A stretch of DNA of 10,585 nucleotides from Methylococcaceae bacterium (GCA_022616595.1 JAKEEL010000283.1:1-10585); one strand, 5' to 3'. Counted from the stretch's first letter, positions 1 through 6,876 are shown. Made by a program: numbers and translations. The notes: generated by a model not told the origin, from the letters alone.

Positions 1-777
1 CCGCCGGGCGTCCACGATAATGTCGCCGATCTCGCCGAGGTTCCCCACCTGTCCTGGCAGCCGGACCAGGTATTGTTCGCCGCTCTTCTCGATATAGCCT
101 GCACCCACGTTCAGATTGTTGCGCTCCAGGGCCGATGTCAGGTCCCGCCACGTCAGTCCATAGGCGATCAGTTTTTCGGGATAGGGCGTCACGTGAAACT
201 GCTTGACGAAGCCGCCGACCGAGTTGACTTCGGTGACTCCCGGTACCGTACGTAGCTGGGGCTTGATGATCCAGTCCTGGATCTCGCGCAAATCGGTCGG
301 GGTGTAAGGCGTACCGTCGGCCTTTGCCGCACCTTTCTCAGCGTCGACCGTCCACATGAAAATCTCGCCCAGGCCCGTTGAGATGGGCCCCATAGCGGGT
401 TCCACCCCGGCCGGGAGTTTTCCCTTCGCCTCTTGAATCCGCTCATTCACCAGCTGGCGCGCGAAGTAAATGTCCGTTCCGTCCTCAAAAATCACGGTTA
501 CCTGGGAGAGCCCATAGCGCGAAACCGAACGGGTGTATTGCAGCCTGGGCAAGCCGGCCATTACGATCTCGATCGGAAAGGTCACTCGTTGCTCGACCTC
601 GACGGGCGAGAAACCTGCCGCTTGGGTATTGATCTGCACCTGCACATTGGTAATGTCCGGCACGGCGTCGATCGGAAGCTTCTGGTAGCTGTAGACGCCG
701 AGCGCGGCCATCGCCAGCACCGCTAGCAGCACGAATCCTCGCTGGTGTATGGAAAATCGCAAAATACGTTCGAACAT
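1..777 (-). CDS. czcA: Heavy-metal efflux RND pump CzcA, N-terminal part (runs off the left edge)
   Basis: Inner-membrane proton/metal antiporter of the HME-RND family, the motor of a tripartite CzcCBA-type pump. The 259 codons seen are open and in frame to base 1; the family is about 1,040 residues, so roughly three quarters lies outside the window. Residues 1-30 contain a short cytoplasmic start and the first membrane helix. They are followed by the family hallmark DAVPDITNVQVQINT and by GFSPVEVEQRVTFPIE, MAGLP and RSVSRYGLSQVTVIFEDGTD, all typical of the CzcA/CusA porter domain. The later part (PQLRTVPGVTEVNSVGG) is the first periplasmic porter lobe. The start at 777 has only a weak purine-rich stretch upstream. 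It lies 153 bases downstream of the czcB stop and is probably cotranscribed with it. The residues that decide metal choice (transmembrane helix 4 DFG/DGA-type motifs) are outside the window, so Co/Zn/Cd, Ni or Cu/Ag specificity cannot be settled. Confidence 0.93.
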   Translation of the reverse strand, partial: MFERILRFSIHQRGFVLLAVLAMAALGVYSYQKLPIDAVPDITNVQVQINTQAAGFSPVEVEQRVTFPIEIVMAGLPRLQYTRSVSRYGLSQVTVIFEDGTDIYFARQLVNERIQEAKGKLPAGVEPAMGPISTGLGEIFMWTVDAEKGAAKADGTPYTPTDLREIQDWIIKPQLRTVPGVTEVNSVGGFVKQFHVTPYPEKLIAYGLTWRDLTSALERNNLNVGAGYIEKSGEQYLVRLPGQVGNLGEIGDIIVDARR

Positions 778-930
778 GATTTCTCTGCCCTAATTTATAT
801 TCTTGAGTTGCTCAGCCATCCGTCGAAGCCCAGTGAATCTGGGAAACCGCAGAGCGTGCCATGTCCGTTCCGCCTGCTCGACACGATGGGATTGCAAAGA
901 TCGCGATGATTCGTTTCATGGTTTGCGGCT

Positions 931-2442
931 TCAATGGTCGTGGGTCGCGCCGGCCTTGCCCAGCTCGGCCTTGATCGCGAAGCTGTTGCCCGCTGCATAC
1001 TGTTCTCCGGCGGAGAGTCCGTTGAGCACCTCCACCATCCGGCCATCACTGCGGCCAAGTTCCAGCGGACGCGCCTCGAAAAACTGACCATAACGGCCGA
1101 ACACCACCGACCAGTCACGCACGGACTGGATGGCGTCGGCAGATACCGCAACCGGAACCTGAACTTCCTCGGTTGCCAACTCCACCTCGACGAACATGCC
1201 GGGGCGCCAGACGCGTTTCGGATTACTCAAGGTGACTCGAGCTTGGGCGGTGCGTGTTTGCTCACCCACGAGCGCGCCGATATAGGATACAGTCCCCGCA
1301 CCTTCCGCTTCGAAAGCCGTCGCCTTAATGATCGCTTGCTGCCCAATTTGAATGATCCCTAAATCTTTCGGGTAAACTGTAATGATGGCCCACACCGTAG
1401 CGAGGTCCGCTACGGTAAAAATATCCGTGTCCTCCTTGAGCGTTTCACCCGTCGCCACGGCTTTTTGGACGATGCTTCCGCTGATCGGAGCACGAACCTC
1501 AAAACGCGTGAGATTACCTCCCCGGCGAGTTGCCTGAGGCGGCACGCCGAGCGCGCGCAGCCTTTCCGAAGCAAGATCGGACGCGATCTCGGCCTCGCTG
1601 AAACCTTGCCGGGCGGCGAAATAGTCTTGCCCGGCTGAAATCTTTTCTTGCCATAGCTTTTTCTCCCGTTCGAAAGTGCCTCGCGCCAGGTCCAGCCGTT
1701 TCCGGGCCGCCAGGAACTGGCTACGCAGCTCGGCCAGCGCTTGGCTGTCGATGACCGCCAAGACATCACCCTTCTTCACCTGCTGGCCGAGATCGCGGTT
1801 GACCGAGACGACCACACCCGAAACGCGCGGCACCACGTGCACCATTCTTTCGTCGTTGAGCTTGATTTCGCCTGGCAGCATGAGCGTGGGTTTGAGCTTG
1901 GCCGGGCCCGCGGTGAGAATCTCGACTCCCGTATTCGCGAGCCCCGCATCGGGCATCGCTACCCGCGCTTCCACTTGGCTGTATGTCCAGCGGAAGGTCT
2001 TGCCGGACCATTCGGCGGAAATCGCCACGTCAAACGAGTGCGGCTCCGCGACTACCTGATCGCCGATCAGATAGTCGGCCTCGGGCGTGAATCTGAATAT
2101 TTGCGGTGGCGCACCCAGACGCGACAGGGTGATCGCCACATTTGCGGCGGAAGGTGAGAGCGCTTTGCCGTTGTCATACAAATAGAGCCGGAATTGCGGC
2201 GGCACCCCCTGCTCGAAAATGGTGACTTCCACGCTGAAATCGTCGGTGGTGAAGATCTTGCCTCCTTTGGGGCCTTTGATCGGCGCATCCGCCGTCTGGT
2301 CTTTCGGCGCGCCATCGGCCTGAACGGCTCCCAACCCGCCTTCCACCGGTGTCACGGTCTTTTCCAAACTCAGGATCAGGCTCCCCAATGCAATACCCGC
2401 CACGATTACAATGGCGATCAGACTCCAAGGCTTTTGTTTCAC
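931..2442 (-). CDS. czcB: Periplasmic adaptor (membrane fusion protein) CzcB
   Basis: Adaptor that bridges the RND pump and the outer-membrane channel. From a GTG start at 2442 the protein has 503 residues: a membrane anchor at about 6-27 (SLIAIVIVAGIALGSLILSL), then an extra N-terminal domain at about 55-160 (SVEVTIFEQGVPPQFRLYLY) typical of long CzcB-type adaptors. The first half of the barrel-sandwich/lipoyl domain follows at about 200-235 (VVPRVSGVVVSV, GQQVKKGDVLAVID), then a helical hairpin at about 235-300. The second lipoyl half (FEVRAPISGSIV) is at about 315-330, a beta-barrel at about 345-430 (RVWRPGMFVEVEL), and a membrane-proximal domain follows. It ends in HDH. The frame also allows a GTG at 2472, which would overlap czcC by 20 bases. 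I prefer 2442 because GAGGA sits at the right distance before it and the gap to the czcC stop is then 10 bases, suggesting translational coupling. Confidence 0.92.
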   Translation of the reverse strand: MKQKPWSLIAIVIVAGIALGSLILSLEKTVTPVEGGLGAVQADGAPKDQTADAPIKGPKGGKIFTTDDFSVEVTIFEQGVPPQFRLYLYDNGKALSPSAANVAITLSRLGAPPQIFRFTPEADYLIGDQVVAEPHSFDVAISAEWSGKTFRWTYSQVEARVAMPDAGLANTGVEILTAGPAKLKPTLMLPGEIKLNDERMVHVVPRVSGVVVSVNRDLGQQVKKGDVLAVIDSQALAELRSQFLAARKRLDLARGTFEREKKLWQEKISAGQDYFAARQGFSEAEIASDLASERLRALGVPPQATRRGGNLTRFEVRAPISGSIVQKAVATGETLKEDTDIFTVADLATVWAIITVYPKDLGIIQIGQQAIIKATAFEAEGAGTVSYIGALVGEQTRTAQARVTLSNPKRVWRPGMFVEVELATEEVQVPVAVSADAIQSVRDWSVVFGRYGQFFEARPLELGRSDGRMVEVLNGLSAGEQYAAGNSFAIKAELGKAGATHDH

Positions 2443-2452
2443 GGTTCGGTCC

Positions 2453-3823
2453 TCATAAATTGGTGCCGGCACGATAGTCCGGCGGATTCACATTGCCGTT
2501 GATGGGCGCCGCTGTGAGACGTTCAAGCTCGTTGACCAGCTTCTGATAATTTGCCAGCGCGTGCACATAGAGGGTCTGGTTCTCAAACAGTGTACGCTGC
2601 GCATCGAGTGTTTCTAGAAAGCTGAACTTGCCCAATTCGTAGCCCCGGTTGGCGACATCGAACGCGCTTTTTGCGGCCGGCAACACCTCGTCACGGAGCA
2701 CCGTGATCTCGTTTTGCGCAGCCAACAGAGCTTCGTAGCTCTGGGCAAATTGTGTTTGAAGGCTCAGATCGGTCGCCGCCTGTTCATCGACGGCCTTGTC
2801 GAGACGGTGGTGGGCCTCCTGAAGATTGCCCTGATTGCGATCGAACAAAGGCAGGGGTACGGACAGGGTCAGCAGGGCGGTGTTTTCGCCCAAACGCTGA
2901 TAGTGCCTGACCGCCGTGCTCACGGTGATGTCCGGTATGCGCCGGGATTGCTCAAGATCAAGCACCGCCTTGCGATGTTCGACGCTTAGGGCGCTACGAA
3001 GTGCGACGGGATTCGACCGGACGCGTCCCGCGAGCACCTCGAAGCTCGGAAATGCGGCAGCGGAGGTAATATCCCCGAGCGCTCGTCCGAACTGCGGCAA
3101 TGGATCGCCCCAGAGCAGGGTGAGCCGTTTGCGCGACGCCGCCAGATCGCGCTTCGCCTGCTCGTGCTCGATGCGCGCGGTGGATAGTGCCACCTTGGCT
3201 TTGGTTTCTTCGATGGGCGGGGCCTTGCCGGCCTGGACCCGCTTCGCGACCACGTTCACCACCGTCTGCGCCAATCGCACGCTTTGATCGGCAAGTCGAG
3301 TTCGTTCCTGCGCCGCGAGCACATCAATAAAGGAATCGGCAACGCGCGCCAGCAATTCCAGGCGCTTGGCTTCGTGCTCTTTTCGTGCGATTTCCTGGGC
3401 CATGGTTGCGGTTTTCACCCGGGCGTGCCGTTTACCGCCCAATTCAATCAACTGGCTCAGCCTAATGGTGACAAATTGCTGTGCGCCCAGCGATTGTCCC
3501 GCCCCGATGTCCTCTTCCTCAACGGCAAGTTCGGGGTTTCGCAGCAAGCCGGCCTGCACCACTGCGCCTTCCAAGGCCGCAATTTCCTTGGCATAGGCAG
3601 CGAATTCAGGGTTCCCCTTCAGCGCCCGCCGGACTGCCTCCGCCAAATTGAGATCGACCTTGGCCTCGTGTACCGCTGCGGTCGGGTTAGCACTCTCCGG
3701 GGCGGAAATAAAGTTAACAGCGGTCTCTTCGGCTATCACCGTCGGCACCGTGCTTAGATTCAAGACGATGAGTCCGACGGGCCCGACATATCGGGGTACC
3801 GCGCATAACAGATTCAATATCAT
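2453..3823 (-). CDS. czcC: Outer-membrane efflux channel CzcC (TolC/OEP family)
   Basis: Outer-membrane factor giving the metal pump its exit duct. From the ATG at 3823 it has 456 residues, slightly longer than typical CzcC (about 420). Residues 1-31 form a signal peptide with a likely cut after VIA (before EETAV). The first OEP repeat starts near 57 (VDLNLAEAVRRALKGNPEF, then AGLLRNPELAVEEEDIG), with long coiled helices rich in Ala/Glu/Arg. The second repeat follows the PLPLFDRNQGN motif at roughly residues 325-335, which is characteristic of CzcC-like channels, and runs through GYELGKFSFLETLDAQRTL near the C-terminus. The frame is open up to 3922, but residues before 3823 (rich in Arg and Cys) do not resemble a leader. 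The Shine-Dalgarno sequence at 3823 is weak (GAGTGA), so a GTG three codons upstream is possible. It is followed after 10 bases by czcB. Confidence 0.92.
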   Translation of the reverse strand: MILNLLCAVPRYVGPVGLIVLNLSTVPTVIAEETAVNFISAPESANPTAAVHEAKVDLNLAEAVRRALKGNPEFAAYAKEIAALEGAVVQAGLLRNPELAVEEEDIGAGQSLGAQQFVTIRLSQLIELGGKRHARVKTATMAQEIARKEHEAKRLELLARVADSFIDVLAAQERTRLADQSVRLAQTVVNVVAKRVQAGKAPPIEETKAKVALSTARIEHEQAKRDLAASRKRLTLLWGDPLPQFGRALGDITSAAAFPSFEVLAGRVRSNPVALRSALSVEHRKAVLDLEQSRRIPDITVSTAVRHYQRLGENTALLTLSVPLPLFDRNQGNLQEAHHRLDKAVDEQAATDLSLQTQFAQSYEALLAAQNEITVLRDEVLPAAKSAFDVANRGYELGKFSFLETLDAQRTLFENQTLYVHALANYQKLVNELERLTAAPINGNVNPPDYRAGTNL

Positions 3824-3993
3824 GACGATCACTCGCAAATAGGATGTACTGCACTGCCACCCACGGCGTGCGTGAGCGAGTCGTACAATCGATCGAAAAC
3901 ACGCGCCTATGCGTATAGGCAAGCTTCACGCGCCCAAGCGCGATTTTTCCTGTTCAGGCCGGGTGCAATGAATGACCGCAGTGGCTTGCGGAA
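3824..3993. repeat. 170-base czcI-czcC spacer with two short inverted repeats
   Basis: No gene is visible here. Two hairpins can be drawn: GCCTAT-GCGT-ATAGGC (3905-3920) and CGCGC-CCAA-GCGCG (3929-3942). On the plus strand the second is followed by ATTTTT, but no plus-strand gene precedes it, so a terminator role is doubtful. On the minus strand, the operon's direction, the hairpins could form in the RNA between the CzcI-like gene and czcC and act as a processing or stability element. This is inference from short stems only. Confidence 0.3.
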
Positions 3994-4374
3994 CTAACTT
4001 GCGAGGATCGTTGGAGGGGGGCGGAAGGGCGGCTCAAACCGTGCCGGAGGCAGAATGAGCGCAAAGAAAGCGACGGGGGGCAAATGCGCAGGTGATACCG
4101 AAACGCTTTCAACGCAGAAGACGGCTATTACAGGGCTGTGGCTTACCGCGTGCAACAACTGATGGTCGCTACCGCTCAAGGGTTCTGGACCTGGATTGTC
4201 CGGATCATCACTGTGGAACTCGTGATCGTGATCACAGCACGCCACGAGCAGCGGCAGGAAGGCATGATCCAATTCATGGGCGAATGCCTTGGCACTAAAA
4301 CCAAATGCGCTAAAACTCGCTATATAGACAATGAGCGTCAGCAACGAAATGGTTTTTCGTAGCGGGTAACGCAT
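3994..4374 (-). CDS. Small exported His/Asp-rich protein, CzcI-like, heading the efflux operon
   Basis: Predicted 126-residue secreted protein of unknown biochemical role. Residues 1-32 are a clear signal peptide: positive start MRYPLRK, a hydrophobic core, and a cut after AKAFA. The mature part begins HELDH and carries a metal-binding-looking cluster: CC at 46-47, DHDHEFH at 48-54, and further His at 71, 75, 79 and 97. The C-terminus is Pro-rich (LPPARFEPPFRPPP), which resembles the tail of CzcI-type proteins found before czcCBA operons; I did not verify this by search. It lies on the same strand upstream of czcC with a 170-base spacer, so a periplasmic metal-sensing or buffering role tied to the pump is the likely reading. 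GTG at 4377 directly precedes the chosen ATG. No good Shine-Dalgarno sequence is visible. Confidence 0.72.
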   Translation of the reverse strand: MRYPLRKTISLLTLIVYIASFSAFGFSAKAFAHELDHAFLPLLVACCDHDHEFHSDDPDNPGPEPLSGSDHQLLHAVSHSPVIAVFCVESVSVSPAHLPPVAFFALILPPARFEPPFRPPPTILAS

Positions 4375-4561
4375 CACAAATAATTGGTGAATTCCCTGAA
4401 TTCCATCGGCTGTGATGCAGTCATGGTGCGTTCACGGTGATGACCAATAGGATCGTGCACGAGTACCCTTATCGCCGCGTTGACCGCTTTTTTGACGGCA
4501 TGGAACTACTGTGCGGTTTCCCCGCAGAAGCGACCGGTCAACATCATTCCCACACCCGCAA

Positions 4562-4648
4562 TCACAGGCAATTGCCTTTTGCCCCACAGGAGTCCTTAAC
4601 GGTGGCGGGATCTGAATGATGGACCAATGCCGCGTTCATAAATATCAT
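4562..4648 (-). CDS. Candidate 28-residue Cys/His micropeptide or leader peptide upstream of the efflux operon
   Basis: Short reading frame starting MIFMNAALVHHSDP and ending DSCGAKGNCL, bounded by in-frame stops upstream. GGAG lies 8 bases before the ATG at 4648, an unusually good ribosome-binding site compared with the neighbouring minus-strand genes. The product has paired His and a C-x5-C pair near the end, which could bind metal. It lies 187 bases upstream of the CzcI-like gene on the same strand. I recognise no family; a loose likeness to the DPVCGM motif of metal ATPases and YHS domains is not convincing. The start codon overlaps a consensus -10 box. If that promoter is used, translation could only begin at the second Met (4639), almost without a leader. 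Coding status is uncertain. Confidence 0.3.
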   Translation of the reverse strand: MIFMNAALVHHSDPATVKDSCGAKGNCL

Positions 4649-4675
4649 TATAGTCTCTCCAGGCGCTCATCACAA
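4647..4675 (-). promoter_or_regulatory. Sigma-70-like promoter, probably for the metal-efflux operon
   Basis: On the minus strand TTGTGA (4670-4675, four of six matches to the -35 consensus) is followed by a 17-base spacer and a perfect TATAAT (4647-4652). The transcript would start near 4640 and carry a leader of about 265 bases before the CzcI-like gene. No other good promoter was seen between here and that gene. The spacer is 17 bases, not the 19-20 typical of MerR-type metal regulators, so it does not by itself suggest that kind of control. It lies at the edge of the transposase remnant. Confidence 0.45.
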
Positions 4676-4704
4676 CTAATTGATCTGCAAGATGGTTCAC
4701 GATC

Positions 4705-4908
4705 CAGGTAGCATTCAAGTTGAGACTAACTATCCATGGCCAAACGGTGAGGCTGAGCAGGCCTGCGGTATCGGCGATCAGCCGAGACGGGGGAAGCCTG
4801 TTTCCAGCAGCCGGATCTCACTGCCGAGGTCGGCAAACGCACGATTGGGAAACTCCTTCTCACGCACCTCGCCCCAGACGTGTTCCTGCGGATTGAGTTC
4901 TGCTTCAC
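4705..4908 (-). pseudogene. Decayed C-terminal end of an IS630-family transposase
   Basis: On the minus strand from about 4905 the translation reads ELNPQEHVWGEVREKEFPNR, followed by AFADLGSEIRLLETG. This is the end of the DDE catalytic domain of IS630-type transposases (LNPxEHxWxxLREK), including the final acidic residue. The frame stops at 4778-4780. Homology resumes in another frame as IADTAGLLSLTVWPWIVSLN, ending NAT near 4707; this matches the usual IS630 tail with its WPWI/WDWI motif. So a frameshift lies at about 4775-4790. Upstream of 4908 the frame stays open to 5023, but that part (PGYVYPPGPGEKPYNE) does not look like transposase and runs into the glnA control region. The N-terminal and central domains are missing and no terminal inverted repeats were found. 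It is a non-functional relic between the czc and gln loci. Confidence 0.72.
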
Positions 4909-5016
4909 GAGGGACTGGACAAGGACCGTAATTTTGTGTTTCATTGTATGGTTTTTCTCCAGGTCCCGGGGGGTAGACGTAACCGGGCATCCTTGCGGAT
5001 TTGATTGGAACTCTAC

Positions 5017-5050
5017 GCACCACTTTTGTGCCTAAGCACCTATAATGTGC
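5017..5050 (+). promoter_or_regulatory. Two tandem NtrC-binding sites (glnA upstream activator)
   Basis: Two perfect copies of GCAC-N7-GTGC are present: GCACCACTTTTGTGC (5017-5031) and GCACCTATAATGTGC (5036-5050). This is the core of the enteric NtrC consensus (TGCAC-N7-GTGCA). Their centres are 19 bases apart, about two helical turns on the same DNA face, which would suit cooperative binding of NtrC dimers. They lie about 90-125 bases before the expected sigma-54 transcription start, the usual enhancer distance. Site 2 also contains TATAAT (5041-5046) but no matching -35 box, so a second promoter repressed by NtrC, as at E. coli glnAp1, is only a possibility. Confidence 0.75.
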
Positions 5051-5116
5051 GCTGCCTGCAATCGGGGGAGCAATGATTATGCTTGGGAATCTGTGCCGAA
5101 CAGCGCTTCCAGTTAA

Positions 5117-5130
5117 GGTATAAGTATTGC
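5117..5130 (+). promoter_or_regulatory. Sigma-54 (RpoN) promoter of glnA
   Basis: GGTATAAGTATTGC matches the invariant GG-N10-GC spacing of sigma-54 promoters, with TTGC intact at the -12 element; the -24 element (AGGTAT) is a weaker match to TGGCAC. The expected start of transcription is near 5142, giving a leader of about 35 bases before glnA. The position downstream of the paired NtrC sites supports the call. The region 5051-5116 would be the DNA loop; no clear IHF site was recognised in it. Confidence 0.7.
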
Positions 5131-5176
5131 TCGTGTAATTAATTTACTTATTAGAAAAAATATGGAGGAGGCTTGA

Positions 5177-6586
5177 ATGTCACCAGAAGAAATTCTCAAA
5201 TTGATTAAAGACCAGGACGTCAAATTTGTCGATTATCGTTTCGCGGACACCAGAGGCAAGGAACAGCATGTCACCGTACCCGCGCACACCGTGGACGAAG
5301 ATCTTTTTGAAGACGGAAAAATGTTCGACGGTTCTTCGATCGCCGGTTGGAAGGGTATTAACGAATCCGATATGATTCTGATGCCGGACCCCTCGACGGC
5401 CGTCCTCGACCCCTTCTTCGATGACAAAACGCTGATCTTGCGTTGCGACATCGTCGAGCCGACCACCATGCAGGGTTACGAACGGGATCCTCGCTCCATC
5501 GCGAAACGCGCGGAAGCTTACATGCGTTCGACGGGGATCGCCGACACCGCGTATTTCGGTCCCGAAAACGAATTCTTCATTTTTGACGATGTTCGCTGGT
5601 CCGCGAGCATACAGGGCGCATTCTACAAAGTCGATTCCGAGGAATCGAGTTGGAACTCGGAGCGGGTATACGAAGACGGCAATATCGGACACCGCCCGGG
5701 AGTCAAAGGCGGCTACTTCCCGGTTCCTCCGGTCGATTCTCTGCAGGATATTCGCTCCGCAATGTGCCTGACTCTCGAAGAAATGGGGCTTAAGACCGAA
5801 GTTCATCACCATGAAGTGGCTACCGCAGGCCAGTGCGAAATCGGTGTGCTGTTCAACACGCTGGTCAAAAAAGCAGACGAGGTGCTGACACTCAAGTACG
5901 TCGTCGCAAACGTCGCGCACGGCTTCGGGAAAACAGCTACTTTCATGCCGAAACCGCTGGTCGGGGACAACGGAAACGGCATGCACGTTCACCAGTCGAT
6001 TTCGAAACACGGCAACAACCTGTTTACCGGCGACCTCTACGGCGGCCTTTCGGAAACCGCGTTGTACTATATCGGCGGCATCATCAAACACGCTTGGGCG
6101 CTGAATGGCTTGACCAACGCATCCACGAACAGCTACAAGCGCTTGGTTCCGGGTTTCGAGGCGCCGATCAATCTGGCTTATTCGGTCCGCAACCGTTCCG
6201 CATCCATCCGCATTCCATTTGTATCCAATCCGAAGGGACGGCGAATCGAAGTCCGCTTCCCGGATTCCACTTGCAACCCCTACCTTGCATTCGCCGCGAT
6301 GCTGATGGCGGGGCTGGACGGAATCCAGAATAAAATCCACCCGGGTGAACCGGTGGACAAGGACCTCTACGACCTGCCGCCGGAAGAGGAAAAAAATATT
6401 CCCCAGGTTTGTTGTGCATTCGACCAGGCGCTTGAGGCGCTCAGCGACGATCGTGAGTTCCTGAAAGCCGGAGGCGTATTTTCCGATGATGCGATCGATG
6501 CTTACATCGCACTGAAGATGGAAGAAGTCACCCGTTTACGGATGAGCACACATCCGGTCGAGTTCGATATGTATTACAGCCTTTGA
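5177..6586 (+). CDS. glnA: Glutamine synthetase, type I (GSI-beta, adenylylation-controlled)
   Basis: Cytoplasmic dodecameric enzyme that makes glutamine from glutamate, ammonia and ATP, the main ammonia-assimilation step. The 469 residues equal the usual bacterial GSI length. Seen are the beta-Grasp start (KFVDYRFADTRGKEQHVTVP), FDGSSIAGW, the metal-binding GPENEFFIFDD, the ATP/glutamate-site GDNGNGMHVHQS (His270 and His272), and the catalytic stretch NRSASIRIPF. The adenylylation site KDLYDLPPEE has Tyr398, equivalent to E. coli Tyr397, so control by GlnE is expected. The start is fixed by a very strong Shine-Dalgarno GGAGGAGG (5164-5171), five bases before the ATG. It is controlled by the sigma-54 promoter and NtrC sites upstream and ends before a strong terminator. 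ntrB and ntrC follow, the classical order. No defects are seen. The long antisense frame across it is a codon-bias artefact. Confidence 0.98.
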   Translation: MSPEEILKLIKDQDVKFVDYRFADTRGKEQHVTVPAHTVDEDLFEDGKMFDGSSIAGWKGINESDMILMPDPSTAVLDPFFDDKTLILRCDIVEPTTMQGYERDPRSIAKRAEAYMRSTGIADTAYFGPENEFFIFDDVRWSASIQGAFYKVDSEESSWNSERVYEDGNIGHRPGVKGGYFPVPPVDSLQDIRSAMCLTLEEMGLKTEVHHHEVATAGQCEIGVLFNTLVKKADEVLTLKYVVANVAHGFGKTATFMPKPLVGDNGNGMHVHQSISKHGNNLFTGDLYGGLSETALYYIGGIIKHAWALNGLTNASTNSYKRLVPGFEAPINLAYSVRNRSASIRIPFVSNPKGRRIEVRFPDSTCNPYLAFAAMLMAGLDGIQNKIHPGEPVDKDLYDLPPEEEKNIPQVCCAFDQALEALSDDREFLKAGGVFSDDAIDAYIALKMEEVTRLRMSTHPVEFDMYYSL

Positions 6587-6604
6587 TCACGACCCGCCGA
6601 GTGA

Positions 6605-6631
6605 GGACGCCCCGTTATGGGGCGTTCTTTT
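6605..6631 (+). terminator. Rho-independent terminator after glnA
   Basis: A perfect 7-base stem, ACGCCCC (6607-6613) with GGGGCGT (6619-6625), around loop GTTAT, is followed by the T-rich tract TTCTTTT. It lies 20 bases after the glnA stop. It should end most glnA transcripts and leave ntrBC dependent on read-through or on their own promoter. Confidence 0.88.
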
Positions 6632-6732
6632 GCACCACCGCATCCATTCCGAATTTTGTTGTACCCGCCCCTGCCGAAAACCAGCGCATCGGGGCCGCGC
6701 TCCGGACGAAGGTGTTCCTGAGCTATTTTTCA

Positions 6733-6769
6733 TTGACTTATTAAATACTTGGTGCACTATTGCAGGGCT
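6733..6769 (+). promoter_or_regulatory. Possible ntrB promoter overlapped by an NtrC-like site
   Basis: Between the glnA terminator and ntrB (245 bases without a gene) TTGACT (6733-6738) could be a -35 box, with weak -10 candidates CACTAT or ACTATT at 6755-6761. Overlapping the -10 is TGCACTATTGCAGGGCT (6753-6769), which fits the NtrC pattern GCAC-N7-GTGC with one mismatch in the second half. In E. coli an NtrC site at the glnL promoter gives autorepression, and the same logic may hold here. A second -10-like hexamer TACAAT (6795-6800), with GCAC-C-GTGC (6776-6784) just before it, is an alternative. Nothing else was recognised in the rest of the spacer. Confidence 0.38.
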
Positions 6770-6876
6770 CTTTCCGCACCGTGCTAAAGCGCATTACAAT
6801 AATCGAAATGATTTGATCCCAGACCCGCGAGCGATCATCGCCAAGGCCTTGGTCCATAAGTTGCATTTCGGCTTCC

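Noticed and set aside
812..919. 35-codon frame between czcB and czcA on the minus strand
   Set aside because: No Shine-Dalgarno, no known family, and low-information composition after the first ten residues; kept only as part of the gap finding.
3929..3948. GC stem followed by a T-run as a plus-strand terminator
   Set aside because: The stem is only 5 bases and no plus-strand gene ends nearby; the operon here runs on the minus strand.
4437..4619. 60-codon plus-strand frame between the czc and gln loci
   Set aside because: No ribosome-binding site, no recognisable motif, and it lies antisense to the probable czc leader.
5180..6340. Long open frame (386 codons) on the minus strand opposite glnA
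   Set aside because: Mirrors the codon bias of glnA, has no recognisable domain or ribosome-binding site, and glnA on the plus strand is unambiguous.
6749..6762. TTGGTGCACTATTGC as a sigma-54 promoter for ntrB
   Set aside because: GG and GC are separated by 9 bases instead of the required 10; read instead as part of an NtrC-like site.
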